Source: an uncultured Steroidobacter sp. (GTDB lineage: Bacteria > Pseudomonadota > Gammaproteobacteria > Steroidobacterales > Steroidobacteraceae). From it: 26,812 bases of DNA. The DNA is taken from positions 1 to 26,812 of the forward strand of contig CAMLEO010000069.1 in the NCBI GenBank assembly GCA_946478975.1, given 5' to 3'. The position numbers and the translations under genes were made by a program. Of the stretch, positions 20,181 through 26,812 are shown piece by piece. The notes below the pieces were generated by a model. It ran no database searches and had not been told where the DNA came from. It saw only the letters and a program-made list of their open reading frames with translations. Position 1 is the first letter of the stretch; each line of letters begins with the position of its first letter.

Positions 20181-20516
20181 ATGACCACCGCAGTACGCTC
20201 GATTCTGCTCGCCTCCGTGATTGCCGTCTCCGTTGCTTCTCTTGCCGCGCCGGCAGAAGGCATTGCACAGGACACGGGCGCAAAGGTCGGCAGAGTGATC
20301 GATGACAGCGTCATTACCGGCAAGGTGAAGGCCGCATTGATTGCGGACTCAGTCACGAAAGCGCATCAGATCAACGTTGAAACGCGGCACGGGGAAGTCC
20401 TGCTGAGCGGCTTTGCCGATAGCAAAGAAGCGCGTAGTCGGGCTGCTGAACTGGCACGGTCCGTTGAAGGCGTGCGCAGCGTCAAGAACTCGATCGAGCT
20501 GCGTAGCGCCACCTGA
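20181..20516 (+). CDS. Periplasmic BON-domain protein (OsmY-like)
   Basis: The 111-residue protein starts at ATG 20181; the frame is open from 19932, but that part covers the DUF3309 gene and is not coding. CAGAGG lies 7 bases upstream. A signal peptide spans about 1-28 (SILLASVIAVSVASLAAPAEG). The BON domain fills 40-108: VIDDSVITGKVKAALIADS, INVETRHGEVLLSGFADSKEARSRAAELA and VEGVRSVKNSIEL, with the conserved Gly residues. BON domains bind phospholipid surfaces, and OsmY-type proteins respond to osmotic or envelope stress. A hairpin terminator (20123-20147) separates it from the DUF3309 gene, so it probably has its own promoter. Confidence 0.88.
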   Translation: MTTAVRSILLASVIAVSVASLAAPAEGIAQDTGAKVGRVIDDSVITGKVKAALIADSVTKAHQINVETRHGEVLLSGFADSKEARSRAAELARSVEGVRSVKNSIELRSAT

Positions 20517-20588
20517 GTCGCTTCCGCCTGGGCGGAGTGCAACGTCACCGGGATCGAGACGCGATGTAGTGAGTATGCCTGAATAGAT

Positions 20589-20612
20589 GTGTCGCCCGTC
20601 GCGCGGCGACAC
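20589..20612. other. Strong hairpin in the leader region of the histidine kinase gene
   Basis: GTGTCGCC (20589-20596) pairs perfectly with GGCGACAC (20605-20612) across an 8-base loop. There is no following T-run. A second, smaller hairpin, CCCAC-CTTTC-GTGGG, lies at 20670-20684. The BON stop is 73 bases upstream and the kinase start 116 bases downstream. It may be a terminator for the BON gene or a leader structure. Confidence 0.4.
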
Positions 20613-20727
20613 GAAACGATAACGAGCGGCTCAATTCCAGCCCGGATCTGCCGACTGCTTTCAACGAACCCACCTTTCGTGGGCGGCGATGGTTCGGTCG
20701 GCGACTTCCGCCAGGTTGAGAGCGACA

Positions 20728-22116
20728 ATGCACGATTCCGCCTTGAGCATTCCCCTGATGTGGGTGCCTTGGGTCCTCGCAACAGGTGCGCTCGTGCACG
20801 CCTGTGTGCTGAAGCGGCGCATGCATGCGCGGCTCAACGCAGCGATGCGAGATCGTGACTTGCTGCGCACGGTGATCGACAGCCTGCCCGATTTCATCTA
20901 TGCCAAGGATGTGGAGTGCCGCTTCATCCTGGCTAATAAATTCTGCTGCGACGTCATGGGCACCACGCCGGAGCACGTGCGAGGCCGCACCGACTTCGAT
21001 TTCTATCCGGATCATCTGGCGAAAAACTTCTTTGGCGATGAGCAGAATGTACTGCGCTCCGGAGAGGTGCTGCGCAGCCGGCAGGAAGACGCCATCGACC
21101 GATCCGGTCAGACCCTCACGATATTGACGACCAAGGTTCCGCTGAAGGACTCCGAGTCCCGCACCATCGGCATCATAGGCATCGGAAGAGATATCACCGC
21201 GCGCGTTCTGGCTGAAAGGCAGTTGCAAGCCGCTCAGTCGGCCATGCAAGCCGAGATGCGAGAGCGCGAGCGCCTGGCCATCGAGCTGCAGCTGGCGCAG
21301 AAGCTGGAAGCCGTGGGGCGGCTCGCCGCCGGTATCGCTCACGAAATCAATACGCCCATTCAATACATCGCCGACAGTATTCATTTCCTGCGCTCGGCGT
21401 ACGGAGATCTTGAGCCGCTCTTTCTCGCGTACCGTCAGGCGGCGCACGCAAGCGGCGGGGTCGAGCTGCGGCGGCTGGAGAGTGATTCAGATTATGAGTT
21501 TCTGCGCGAAGAGGTGCCGAGGGCGCTCGAACGATCTCTCGAAGGCACGCAGCGGGTCGCGGAGATCGTTCGCGCCATGAAAGAGTTTGCCCATCCTGGC
21601 ATGAACGAGCAGCAGGCGGCGGATCTCAATCGGGCGCTGCATACGATCGTCACGGTCGCGCGCAGCGAATACAAACACGTTGCCACCGTGCAAATGCATC
21701 TCGAACCGCTGCCCGACGTCGTGTGCAACATCGGCGAGCTCAACCAGGTGTTCTTGAATCTCATCGTCAACGCGGCGCACGCCATCGCCGATGCAGGAAA
21801 AGACGCGAGCAGCGGCAACATCAGTATTGGGACGTCTCACGTCGGCCCGAAGGTCCGGGTGATCGTCGAGGACAACGGTTGCGGTATTCCGCCTGAGAAC
21901 GTCGAGAAAATATTCGATCCGTTCTTTACTACGAAGGAAGTCGGCCGCGGTACCGGTCAGGGGCTTGCGATTGCCCGATCGATTGTCGTTGGCAAGCATC
22001 GTGGCGATATCGAAGTCCGCAGCGCCGTCGGTCACGGCACGACCTTTACGATCCTGCTGCCCGTTCGAGGCTGCAACGCAGAGAAAAACGTCACCGCGGC
22101 AGGATGTGTGTTTTAA
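20728..22116 (+). CDS. Membrane-linked PAS sensor histidine kinase (orphan)
   Basis: This is a 462-residue sensor kinase. One N-terminal membrane helix ([21 protein letters not shown], about 7-27) is followed by a PAS domain at about 38-155 ([27 protein letters not shown] ... [16 protein letters not shown]), a coiled coil rich in Gln/Glu/Arg, then the kinase core. The phospho-acceptor is His205 in [11 protein letters not shown]. The ATPase has an N-box [11 protein letters not shown] (Asn348), G1 [10 protein letters not shown] (Asp382), the F-box IFDPFFTTK and G2 GTGQGLAIA. All catalytic motifs are present. The frame is open from 20689, but ATG 20728 places the membrane helix normally and has a GAGAG site upstream. 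No response regulator is adjacent, so the partner is encoded elsewhere. The last 26 bases overlap the opposing LysR gene. Confidence 0.9.
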   Translation: MHDSALSIPLMWVPWVLATGALVHACVLKRRMHARLNAAMRDRDLLRTVIDSLPDFIYAKDVECRFILANKFCCDVMGTTPEHVRGRTDFDFYPDHLAKNFFGDEQNVLRSGEVLRSRQEDAIDRSGQTLTILTTKVPLKDSESRTIGIIGIGRDITARVLAERQLQAAQSAMQAEMRERERLAIELQLAQKLEAVGRLAAGIAHEINTPIQYIADSIHFLRSAYGDLEPLFLAYRQAAHASGGVELRRLESDSDYEFLREEVPRALERSLEGTQRVAEIVRAMKEFAHPGMNEQQAADLNRALHTIVTVARSEYKHVATVQMHLEPLPDVVCNIGELNQVFLNLIVNAAHAIADAGKDASSGNISIGTSHVGPKVRVIVEDNGCGIPPENVEKIFDPFFTTKEVGRGTGQGLAIARSIVVGKHRGDIEVRSAVGHGTTFTILLPVRGCNAEKNVTAAGCVF

Positions 22117-22984
22117 ACAGATTCGCGAGCCAGCCCGAGAATGTCGAGATTCTGGAATCACTGCGCAGGTCTGAGTGAAAGACGATCCACAGCTCGCGGG
22201 TGGGGCAGGGCTGCCCGGCAAACAGCTGGCGCAGTCGAGGGTCCCGCTTCGCGCTGAAAATAGGCAGGAGCGCCAATCCGAGGCCCTCACCGCAGGCAAT
22301 CAGTTGTGAAGTGAGCGTGCTTGCCCGGAGCGCATAACGAACCGGCTGCACATGACGATGCAGCCAGCGCACCTGTGACAGATGATCGAGCGCCTCGTGG
22401 TAGCCGATGAACTGGTGTGTGCCGGCGAGTGCGGCCGGTGTTCGTGGCTTGCCGTGACGTTCGAGGTAGGCGTCGCTTGCGAAGATGCCGAACGGCAGCT
22501 CGCCGATGCGTTTGGCGATGAGGGCAGGTTCCTTCGGACAAACCAGCCGAAGCGCAACGTCGGCTTCGCGCCGGGACAGATCGACGATCGCCGTCTCCGT
22601 TCGCAGCTCGATGGCGAGGTCCGGATGCGCGTTGAGTAACTCGCCCAGCGCGGGAATGACGACGTGATTGACCAGCGCGTCGCCACCCGTCACGCGCAGC
22701 GGGCCCGCCAGCCCGTTCGCGCTGCCCAAACTCTGGCGTTCCGCGGCGGCAACTTCCGCTTCGATCCGCTCGGCATGACGACTGAGCATCAAGCCCGCCT
22801 CGGTCGCCCGGACTCGATCGCGCGTGCGAACAAACAATCTCGTGCCGGCCGTACTTTCCAACGCAGCGATGCGCCGGCTGACGGTCGTTGGAGCGACACG
22901 TAACACGCGTGCGGCACCCTTGTGGCTGCCTTGACGGTGCACGGCGAGCAGGTAACGAAGGTCATCCCAATTCATGGGTTGCAT
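22091..22984 (-). CDS. LysR-family transcriptional regulator
   Basis: The 297-residue protein (294 if it starts at ATG 22975) has an N-terminal winged helix-turn-helix at 5-62: LRYLLAVHRQGSHKGAARVLRVAPTTVSRRIAALE. A linker helix follows, then an effector domain at about 92-290 (GPLRVTGGDALVNHVVIPALGELLNAHPDLAIELR ...). It belongs to the AaeR/DsdC-like group with 'NWDDLRYLLAV' starts that control nearby divergent genes. It diverges from an alcohol-dehydrogenase-like gene across 67 bases, so it probably regulates that gene in response to a small effector, possibly the enzyme's substrate. No strong ribosome-binding site is seen before either start. Confidence 0.9.
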   Translation of the reverse strand: MQPMNWDDLRYLLAVHRQGSHKGAARVLRVAPTTVSRRIAALESTAGTRLFVRTRDRVRATEAGLMLSRHAERIEAEVAAAERQSLGSANGLAGPLRVTGGDALVNHVVIPALGELLNAHPDLAIELRTETAIVDLSRREADVALRLVCPKEPALIAKRIGELPFGIFASDAYLERHGKPRTPAALAGTHQFIGYHEALDHLSQVRWLHRHVQPVRYALRASTLTSQLIACGEGLGLALLPIFSAKRDPRLRQLFAGQPCPTRELWIVFHSDLRSDSRISTFSGWLANLFKTHILPR

Positions 22985-23051
22985 AATTGCAGTTCTGGAT
23001 TGCTATTTCATGCACTTCCGCAACCGCCGTGTCCAGTTCAGTATCTCGGCC
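22985..23051. promoter_or_regulatory. Shared promoter region between divergent LysR regulator and oxidoreductase
   Basis: These 67 bases separate the two start codons and must hold both promoters and any LysR operator. A partial dyad is visible around 22980-22990 (TGCA-TAAT-TGCA), which overlaps the regulator's start, and TGCA recurs near 23010. No -35/-10 pair stands out. Confidence 0.35.
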
Positions 23052-24062
23052 ATGAAAACCGTCATGTTCGATTCCCGGCTGGCACTCGACGACCTGCGTG
23101 TGGCGGAGGTTGCTGCGCCTAGTGTTGGCCCCCGCCAGATCTTGCTTCGAATGCAAGCGGCATCGCTCAACCATCGCGACGTGGCAATCGCACGTGGAAG
23201 TTACGCCGCCTATCCGTTGCCACTCGTGCCGCTCTCGGACGGCGCGGGTACGGTCGTTGCGGTGGGCGCCGAGGTTCGTCGTTTCAAAGTCGGGGATCTC
23301 GTGTGTCCCTGCTACGTGCCGGACTGGATCGATGGTCCGATCCGGCAGGAAACATCGGCGCGTCGTCTCGGCGGTCCGATCGATGGCGTGCTGCGCGAGT
23401 TGATGTGCGTGGACGAAGACAAGGCCGTGCATGCGCCAGCCCATCTCGACGCAGCGGAAGCCGCCACATTGCCGATCGCGGCCGTCACGGCCTGGCAGGC
23501 GTTGTTTGCTAATGGCGAGTTGAGTCCAGGCCAAGCTGTGGCCGTGCAGGGCAGCGGTGGCGTCTCGCTGTTCGTCGTGCAACTGGCGCGTGCAGCGGGG
23601 CTTCGCGTGCTCTCCATTCTTCGTGGTCCCGCGCGACGCGAAACACTCGAACAACTCGGCGCCGAGGTTTTCGACAGCACGCTCGCCGACTGGCCGACGC
23701 ACATTCGCGCTGCCACCGACGGGCGCGGCGTCGATGTGTTCGTCGACGTCGTCGGCGGGGCGATGCTGAACCAGGTTATCGAGTCTACGAGGTTGGGCGG
23801 ATCGATCGCGTTGCTAGGCTTTGTTGGCGGGACGTCGGTGACGCTCGATCTCATCGCCGTTATTCGTCGCGCCATCACCTTGCGCGCGATTTCCGGCGGC
23901 AGCCGCGCCAGTTTCGAGCGCCTGGTTCAGTTCATGGAAGAACACCGGATCCGCCCCGTCGTCGCGGCACGGTTTGCGTTCGAGCAGTTTCGTGAAGCGT
24001 ACGAATATCTCGAATCGAAGGGGCCGGTCGGCAAGGTCGTCATCGACTTCGATAAACGCTAA
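23052..24062 (+). CDS. Medium-chain NAD(P)-dependent alcohol dehydrogenase-like oxidoreductase
   Basis: The 336-residue MDR-superfamily enzyme starts at ATG 23052 (MKTVMFDSRL). Earlier in-frame ATGs to 22974 are less likely because they overlap the regulator's start. The GroES-like catalytic domain covers about 5-125, with SLNHRDVAIARGSY (38-51), PLVPLSDGAGTVVAVG (57-72) and PDWIDGP (90-96). The cofactor domain has QGSGGVSLFVVQLARAAG (166-183), the Rossmann Gly motif. The usual catalytic-zinc Cys is replaced by Asn-His in LNHRD, and the four-Cys structural zinc lobe is absent, so it is closer to zinc-free quinone-oxidoreductase-like members. The substrate is not predictable. It is probably controlled by the divergent LysR gene. 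Confidence 0.85.
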   Translation: MKTVMFDSRLALDDLRVAEVAAPSVGPRQILLRMQAASLNHRDVAIARGSYAAYPLPLVPLSDGAGTVVAVGAEVRRFKVGDLVCPCYVPDWIDGPIRQETSARRLGGPIDGVLRELMCVDEDKAVHAPAHLDAAEAATLPIAAVTAWQALFANGELSPGQAVAVQGSGGVSLFVVQLARAAGLRVLSILRGPARRETLEQLGAEVFDSTLADWPTHIRAATDGRGVDVFVDVVGGAMLNQVIESTRLGGSIALLGFVGGTSVTLDLIAVIRRAITLRAISGGSRASFERLVQFMEEHRIRPVVAARFAFEQFREAYEYLESKGPVGKVVIDFDKR

Positions 24063-24218
24063 CCCCGGCCGTCATGAAAAGGTTGGATCTCGGAATGGAG
24101 GTCACTGCGCTAAACAAGTGTTAAGTTTGCCGTATGGCGTTTGCTGCGATGGCGGGTCGAAGCTTATGCTCGCGATCGATCCCGGCGGTTCGTCGCTATA
24201 TCTCAGTAACACGGTCGT

Positions 24219-24779
24219 ATGGAATCCAGATTGCGCGCGGCAATGTTTGACTCTCGCTTCTATTTGCTGTTGATGTTGTTGCCATTCATGACGGCAGCCG
24301 ACGAGCCGATCAACAACTCCGAGCAGACGATTCAACAGGAAATCGCAGTCCTGAGCTCGTGTGAGCCCGAGCGCTGTCCGGTGTTTTACGTGCGCATGCT
24401 GGGTCGTGATTTCCCGATCCCGAACCGTTATGAGTTGGGAGGATCGGGCGTTCCGGGGTTCCGGCGATACATCAGCCCGGCGCTGGCAACGCCCAAGGAT
24501 CGCTACATCTCGGGCGAGGCGCTGGTCGGAAACATCGTGGTGGGTCCGCTGGCGGAATTTCGGAAGTCGAGTCATGACTGGGTACTGCGTCCGCTCGGCA
24601 CGATCGCGGGCGTCGAGACGTTCGGACTGAGTTCTCCAGACAACCCGGACAAAAGATTTGCGTACATACTCATTGCTGGTGACGAGTACGCGCAAATTGT
24701 CGATCAGAATCCGCAGCTGGTGGAACTACTATTGAACTTGAGTGAGCGCCGTTCGAAGACGCTGCCTGTGTCCAAATGA
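24219..24779 (+). CDS. Exported protein of unknown function
   Basis: This is a 186-residue protein; ATG 24243 would give a shorter and more typical signal, MFDSRFYLLLMLLPFMTAA|DE. No family is recognised. The mature part contains a Cys pair (SSCEPERC) near the N-terminus, then a mixed alpha/beta sequence with GGSGVPGFRRY, EALVGNIVVGPLAEF and FAYILIAGDEY, ending in a helix LVELLLNLSERRSK. It is likely periplasmic. Neither start has a good ribosome-binding site. The 156 bases upstream contain no gene. Confidence 0.6.
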   Translation: MESRLRAAMFDSRFYLLLMLLPFMTAADEPINNSEQTIQQEIAVLSSCEPERCPVFYVRMLGRDFPIPNRYELGGSGVPGFRRYISPALATPKDRYISGEALVGNIVVGPLAEFRKSSHDWVLRPLGTIAGVETFGLSSPDNPDKRFAYILIAGDEYAQIVDQNPQLVELLLNLSERRSKTLPVSK

Positions 24780-24824
24780 AACCTTTGCGGCCGCGGCTCG
24801 CGCGCTCGGCTGACGGTCTCTAGC

Positions 24825-25259
24825 ATGACTTCTGATGAGAGTCTCAAATCTATCTGGTCTGCACTCTTCTCCCGAAGGGGTGGATCAGGCGAGACAACTC
24901 GGCTGTGGGACCACTGGGACGATGACACGCGTGCCGCTGCCCTCGGCAGTGCGATCCTCGACGGTGAGGAGTTGCCCGTCGTCATGGCGCGATCGCATGC
25001 CGGTGGCCGGATCCTTCTCACAACGCGGCGACTGGTGTGTGACTCGGACGCGGCACTGTTGCAAGAAATAGTCAGCATCAAGCCCGTGGAATTCACTCAC
25101 AAGAGAAAAGCTCAGCTCAATGAGCTGGACATCGCGTTCTCATCAGGAAGGTCGCTCCGAATTGCGGTGGAACCTGGTACTTCATACTTTGCGCTTTGGA
25201 GCGTCCTTCTAAACATCGCGAGGCGAAATGCGAACAGGACATCTGGGGTTCTGATGTGA
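24825..25259 (+). CDS. Cytosolic protein with bacterial PH-like domain features, unknown function
   Basis: This 144-residue protein has no signal peptide. The middle segment, GRILLTTRRLVCDSDAALLQEIVSIKPVEFTHK ... LDIAFSSGRSLRIAVEPG, has the strand-turn pattern 'L-L-T-T-R-R-L' of bacterial PH-like domains, which would place seven strands before the C-terminal helix YFALWSVLLNIARRN. The family assignment is tentative. Its stop overlaps the next gene's GTG start as GTGA, so the two are translationally coupled and probably work together. Confidence 0.6.
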   Translation: MTSDESLKSIWSALFSRRGGSGETTRLWDHWDDDTRAAALGSAILDGEELPVVMARSHAGGRILLTTRRLVCDSDAALLQEIVSIKPVEFTHKRKAQLNELDIAFSSGRSLRIAVEPGTSYFALWSVLLNIARRNANRTSGVLM

Positions 25260-25588
25260 CGTCCTCAGCTGGCAAGGTAAGAGTCGTGCTCGGAGACGAG
25301 TACGACGAGGCTCTTCGCGAGGCGCTGTCAGAGACGTTGCGGGAGTTCACTGCGCAGGCTGTCGATCACTGGCATGGGGTTGCCGGTTCGCAGGAAATCG
25401 AGCGGCTCACCGTAGAGATCGATGGGGCAAGCATCGAGGTTGAGTCGGAGACGTACGTCGGTCTCTCGATCGCTGGCGATGAGCAAATCGTCCAGCGGAT
25501 CGCTACTCGCGCATCAAGGGCGAAGCGCGATGCCTTGAAGCGACTCGACATCTCCCCAGGCGCAAGCATCGGCCCCTCCCAAGTCTAG
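25256..25588 (+). CDS. Small acidic protein coupled to the PH-like gene, unknown function
   Basis: The 110-residue product starts at GTG 25256, overlapping the preceding stop; the frame is open from 25196 only as a shadow. No family is recognised. The sequence is helical at both ends (EYDEALREALSETLREFTAQAVDHWH and RIATRASRAKRDALKRLDI) with strands between (IERLTVEIDGASIEVESETYVGLSI). This suggests a compact alpha/beta cytosolic protein. The last 75 bases overlap the opposing secreted-protein gene at 25514-25873. Both frames look sensible, so the overlap is probably real. Confidence 0.55.
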   Translation: MTSSAGKVRVVLGDEYDEALREALSETLREFTAQAVDHWHGVAGSQEIERLTVEIDGASIEVESETYVGLSIAGDEQIVQRIATRASRAKRDALKRLDISPGASIGPSQV

Positions 25589-25873
25589 GGCTCGTCCTGC
25601 CGCGTATGCGACCAGCAACTGGGCGTACATATTCTTGCCACCGGCGTCGCTGATATCCAAGGTGAAGTGCCAGTATGCGTTTTGAGCGCAGCCGCTGCGA
25701 ACGGTCGGCGGCGTGGTGAGCCGAATGAACAGCAGCGTCCCGTTTCCATAGCTCTTGCTGAGCTGCATGCGTTCGATAGTGACATTCACCGCTTCACCCG
25801 GCTGCGCCGATGCCAGCGATGCAGTTCCCAAGCATACGAACGCAGTCAGTGCACGCAGATCGAGAAGCTTCAT
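25514..25873 (-). CDS. Small exported two-cysteine protein, paralogue family member B
   Basis: The 119-residue protein has a signal peptide (LLDLRALTAFVCLGTASLASA|Q, cut after residue 23). The mature sequence follows the same plan as the proteins at 19465 and 26251: strand VNVTIERMQLS, strand TLLFIRLTT, Cys62, aromatic YWHFTLD, helix NMYAQLLVAYAAGRA, then Cys104 with W-G two residues on (ACAWG, as CHQWG in member A) and a final strand GIALRP. The two Cys are 42 residues apart. A GGGATGG stretch lies upstream of the ATG at 25873. It is on the opposite strand to its neighbours and overlaps the 3' end of the gene at 25256. Confidence 0.7.
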   Translation of the reverse strand: MKLLDLRALTAFVCLGTASLASAQPGEAVNVTIERMQLSKSYGNGTLLFIRLTTPPTVRSGCAQNAYWHFTLDISDAGGKNMYAQLLVAYAAGRALDLGGADACAWGDVESLQGIALRP

Positions 25874-26250
25874 GCGGATTCCATCCCTTGTTTTCTGTGT
25901 TCCGTCGGGCGCGAGAGGTTGTTGCCGGTCTTGCTGAAAGTCAAATTGTTAGCGCAGCGTCCCCCTCTTGCGTGAGTAACGTGCAGTTTCAGGGAAGAGA
26001 TTGTCAACGGTGCGGTTTCGGAATCAGGGATTCTCGCAACCCAACGCCGTTGGCTGAATCCCTGAAGAGGGGCTCGCCAACTGTGTCTCGCGCGCCATCG
26101 AAATATCTACCGATGTATCCGCTGTGGGTTGACAGAAATTGTTAGAAACAGCAACCTGTTGCAAGACGGGTTTCCTCCAAGCGCGAACAAACAACGAGTC
26201 ATCCGTCAATTGCCCGACGCTTGCTTCAGCAATCGAGATAAAGATCAGTC
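25874..26250. other. 377-base intergenic region with no credible gene
   Basis: It holds short reading frames only, with no ribosome-binding site or family match. It must contain the promoters of the divergent secreted-protein genes on either side. Visible structures are the large inverted repeat at 26024-26065 and a small hairpin GCAAC-CT-GTTGC at 26151-26162. The word TGTCAACGGT (26002-26011) recurs at 26689-26698 beyond the next gene. Confidence 0.6.
26024..26065. repeat. Nested inverted repeat, REP-like or structured RNA
   Basis: TCAGGGATTC (26024-26033) and GAATCCCTGA (26056-26065) form a perfect 10-base stem. Inside the loop, CCAAC-GCC-GTTGG (26041-26053) forms a second stem, so the whole folds as a bulged cruciform arm. 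GAATCCCTGA occurs again at 26716-26725. There is no T-run, which argues against a simple terminator. Confidence 0.55.
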
Positions 26251-26634
26251 ATGGATGCGAAAATCGATCAGCCTCGCTCCCGTGCACGTGCGTTGATGGC
26301 GCCGTTCACGTCTGCGGTGCTCAGCACACTCGCGGCACTCAATCCACCAGCCTCGCAGGCAACACTAATATACAAATCGGGCGTGATCGATGAACTCCAG
26401 ATCGAGAGCCATGAGCGGGTGGGTCGTGAAGATGTGGTGTGGCTGCGGCTCAACGGTAGCTGGGGCGCAGTGAACTGCCTGAGCGACTGGGGTTGGTTCA
26501 ATTCGAAGACCAGCCCGCAACTGCTGGCCGCTGCGCTCACGGCGCGAACCACGGGTTCCACGATTAAAGTCTACGTTGATGATGGCATGCCGAAGGTCGA
26601 TGGCTATTGCCAGATTACGGTTGTGTCAATGTGA
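26251..26634 (+). CDS. Small exported two-cysteine protein, paralogue family member C
   Basis: The 127-residue protein starts at ATG 26251; the internal Met16 would give a standard signal, MAPFTSAVLSTLAALNPPASQA. The mature part repeats the family plan: strand SGVIDELQIES, strand DVVWLRLNG, Cys76, aromatic DWGWF, helix PQLLAAALTARTTG, strand IKVYVDDG (VQIYTDG in member A), Cys120 and the final strand QITVVSM. The Cys residues are 44 apart. Members A and C are about 6.4 kb apart on the same strand; member B lies between them, reversed. Function is unknown; export and one disulfide are inferred. Confidence 0.72.
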   Translation: MDAKIDQPRSRARALMAPFTSAVLSTLAALNPPASQATLIYKSGVIDELQIESHERVGREDVVWLRLNGSWGAVNCLSDWGWFNSKTSPQLLAAALTARTTGSTIKVYVDDGMPKVDGYCQITVVSM

Positions 26635-26652
26635 GTGCCGGTATCGGCTGCT

Positions 26653-26725
26653 TTGACCGCGCATGGTCAATTCGTCTCGCGCACACGCTGTCAACGGTCT
26701 GGCGCCGTGCTCGGTGAATCCCTGA
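26653..26725. other. Hairpin and repeated words downstream of the last gene
   Basis: TTGACC (26653-26658) pairs with GGTCAA (26665-26670) across 6 bases, 18 bases after the last stop codon, and is a possible weak terminator. Further on are TGTCAACGGT (26689-26698) and GAATCCCTGA (26716-26725), both also present upstream of the same gene in the 26002-26065 region. The rest of the window to 26812 shows no gene. Confidence 0.4.
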
Positions 26726-26812
26726 TTTTGTCGCTTCGCTGTTGACTCAGGCACAGGCGCGCCGCAACACTTCGTCAACAAAACAACAGTGACGAACCGA
26801 CCGGTGAGGAAG

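Noticed and set aside
26024..26209. Minus-strand 61-codon frame between the last two secreted-protein genes
   Set aside because: No ribosome-binding site, no domain or signal, and it covers the inverted repeat at 26024-26065.

Overview
The window is GC-rich chromosomal DNA with proteobacterial gene content: a TonB-dependent receptor of the Xanthomonas/Caulobacter type, Rnk, NhaR, an Mrp/Mnh antiporter operon with fused A and B subunits, LysR regulators, and DUF3309 and BON envelope-stress proteins. I infer a gammaproteobacterium near Steroidobacteraceae, Solimonadaceae or Xanthomonadales. The phylum-level guess is fairly safe; the family is a guess. I saw no tRNA, rRNA, CRISPR array, transposase or phage gene.

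Left part (1-7839): a large TonB-dependent receptor converges on a secreted beta-helix (pectate-lyase-like) protein across a strong hairpin terminator. The beta-helix gene diverges from a TPR lipoprotein gene. Next comes an S41-like peptidase homologue that is split by a frameshift near 7070-7111.

Middle part (7769-19254): rnk and a double-domain universal stress protein form a minus-strand pair joined by an ATGA overlap. They are followed by nhaR and, convergent with it, a small protein made of an elongation factor G C-terminal-type domain. Then come a SecD-SecF fusion and a complete mnhAB-C-D-E-F-G Na+/H+ antiporter operon, in which every junction overlaps by 1-4 bases. A sodium-responsive regulator, an ion-motive-force-driven secretion motor and a Na+/H+ antiporter lying together suggest a sodium or pH homeostasis neighbourhood.

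Right part (19255-26812): this is more accessory. It holds DUF3309 and BON envelope proteins, an orphan PAS histidine kinase, a divergent LysR/alcohol-dehydrogenase-like pair, a secreted protein of unknown function, and a coupled pair of cytosolic unknowns. Three small exported proteins (19465-19839, 25514-25873 and 26251-26634) share length, two spaced cysteines and motif order. They look like divergent paralogues and are the most novel protein-level signal here. Several intergenic hairpins and repeated words lie around two of them.

Gene starts were often moved from the longest reading frame to an internal start supported by overlap, ribosome-binding site or signal peptide. Each such case is stated in its entry.
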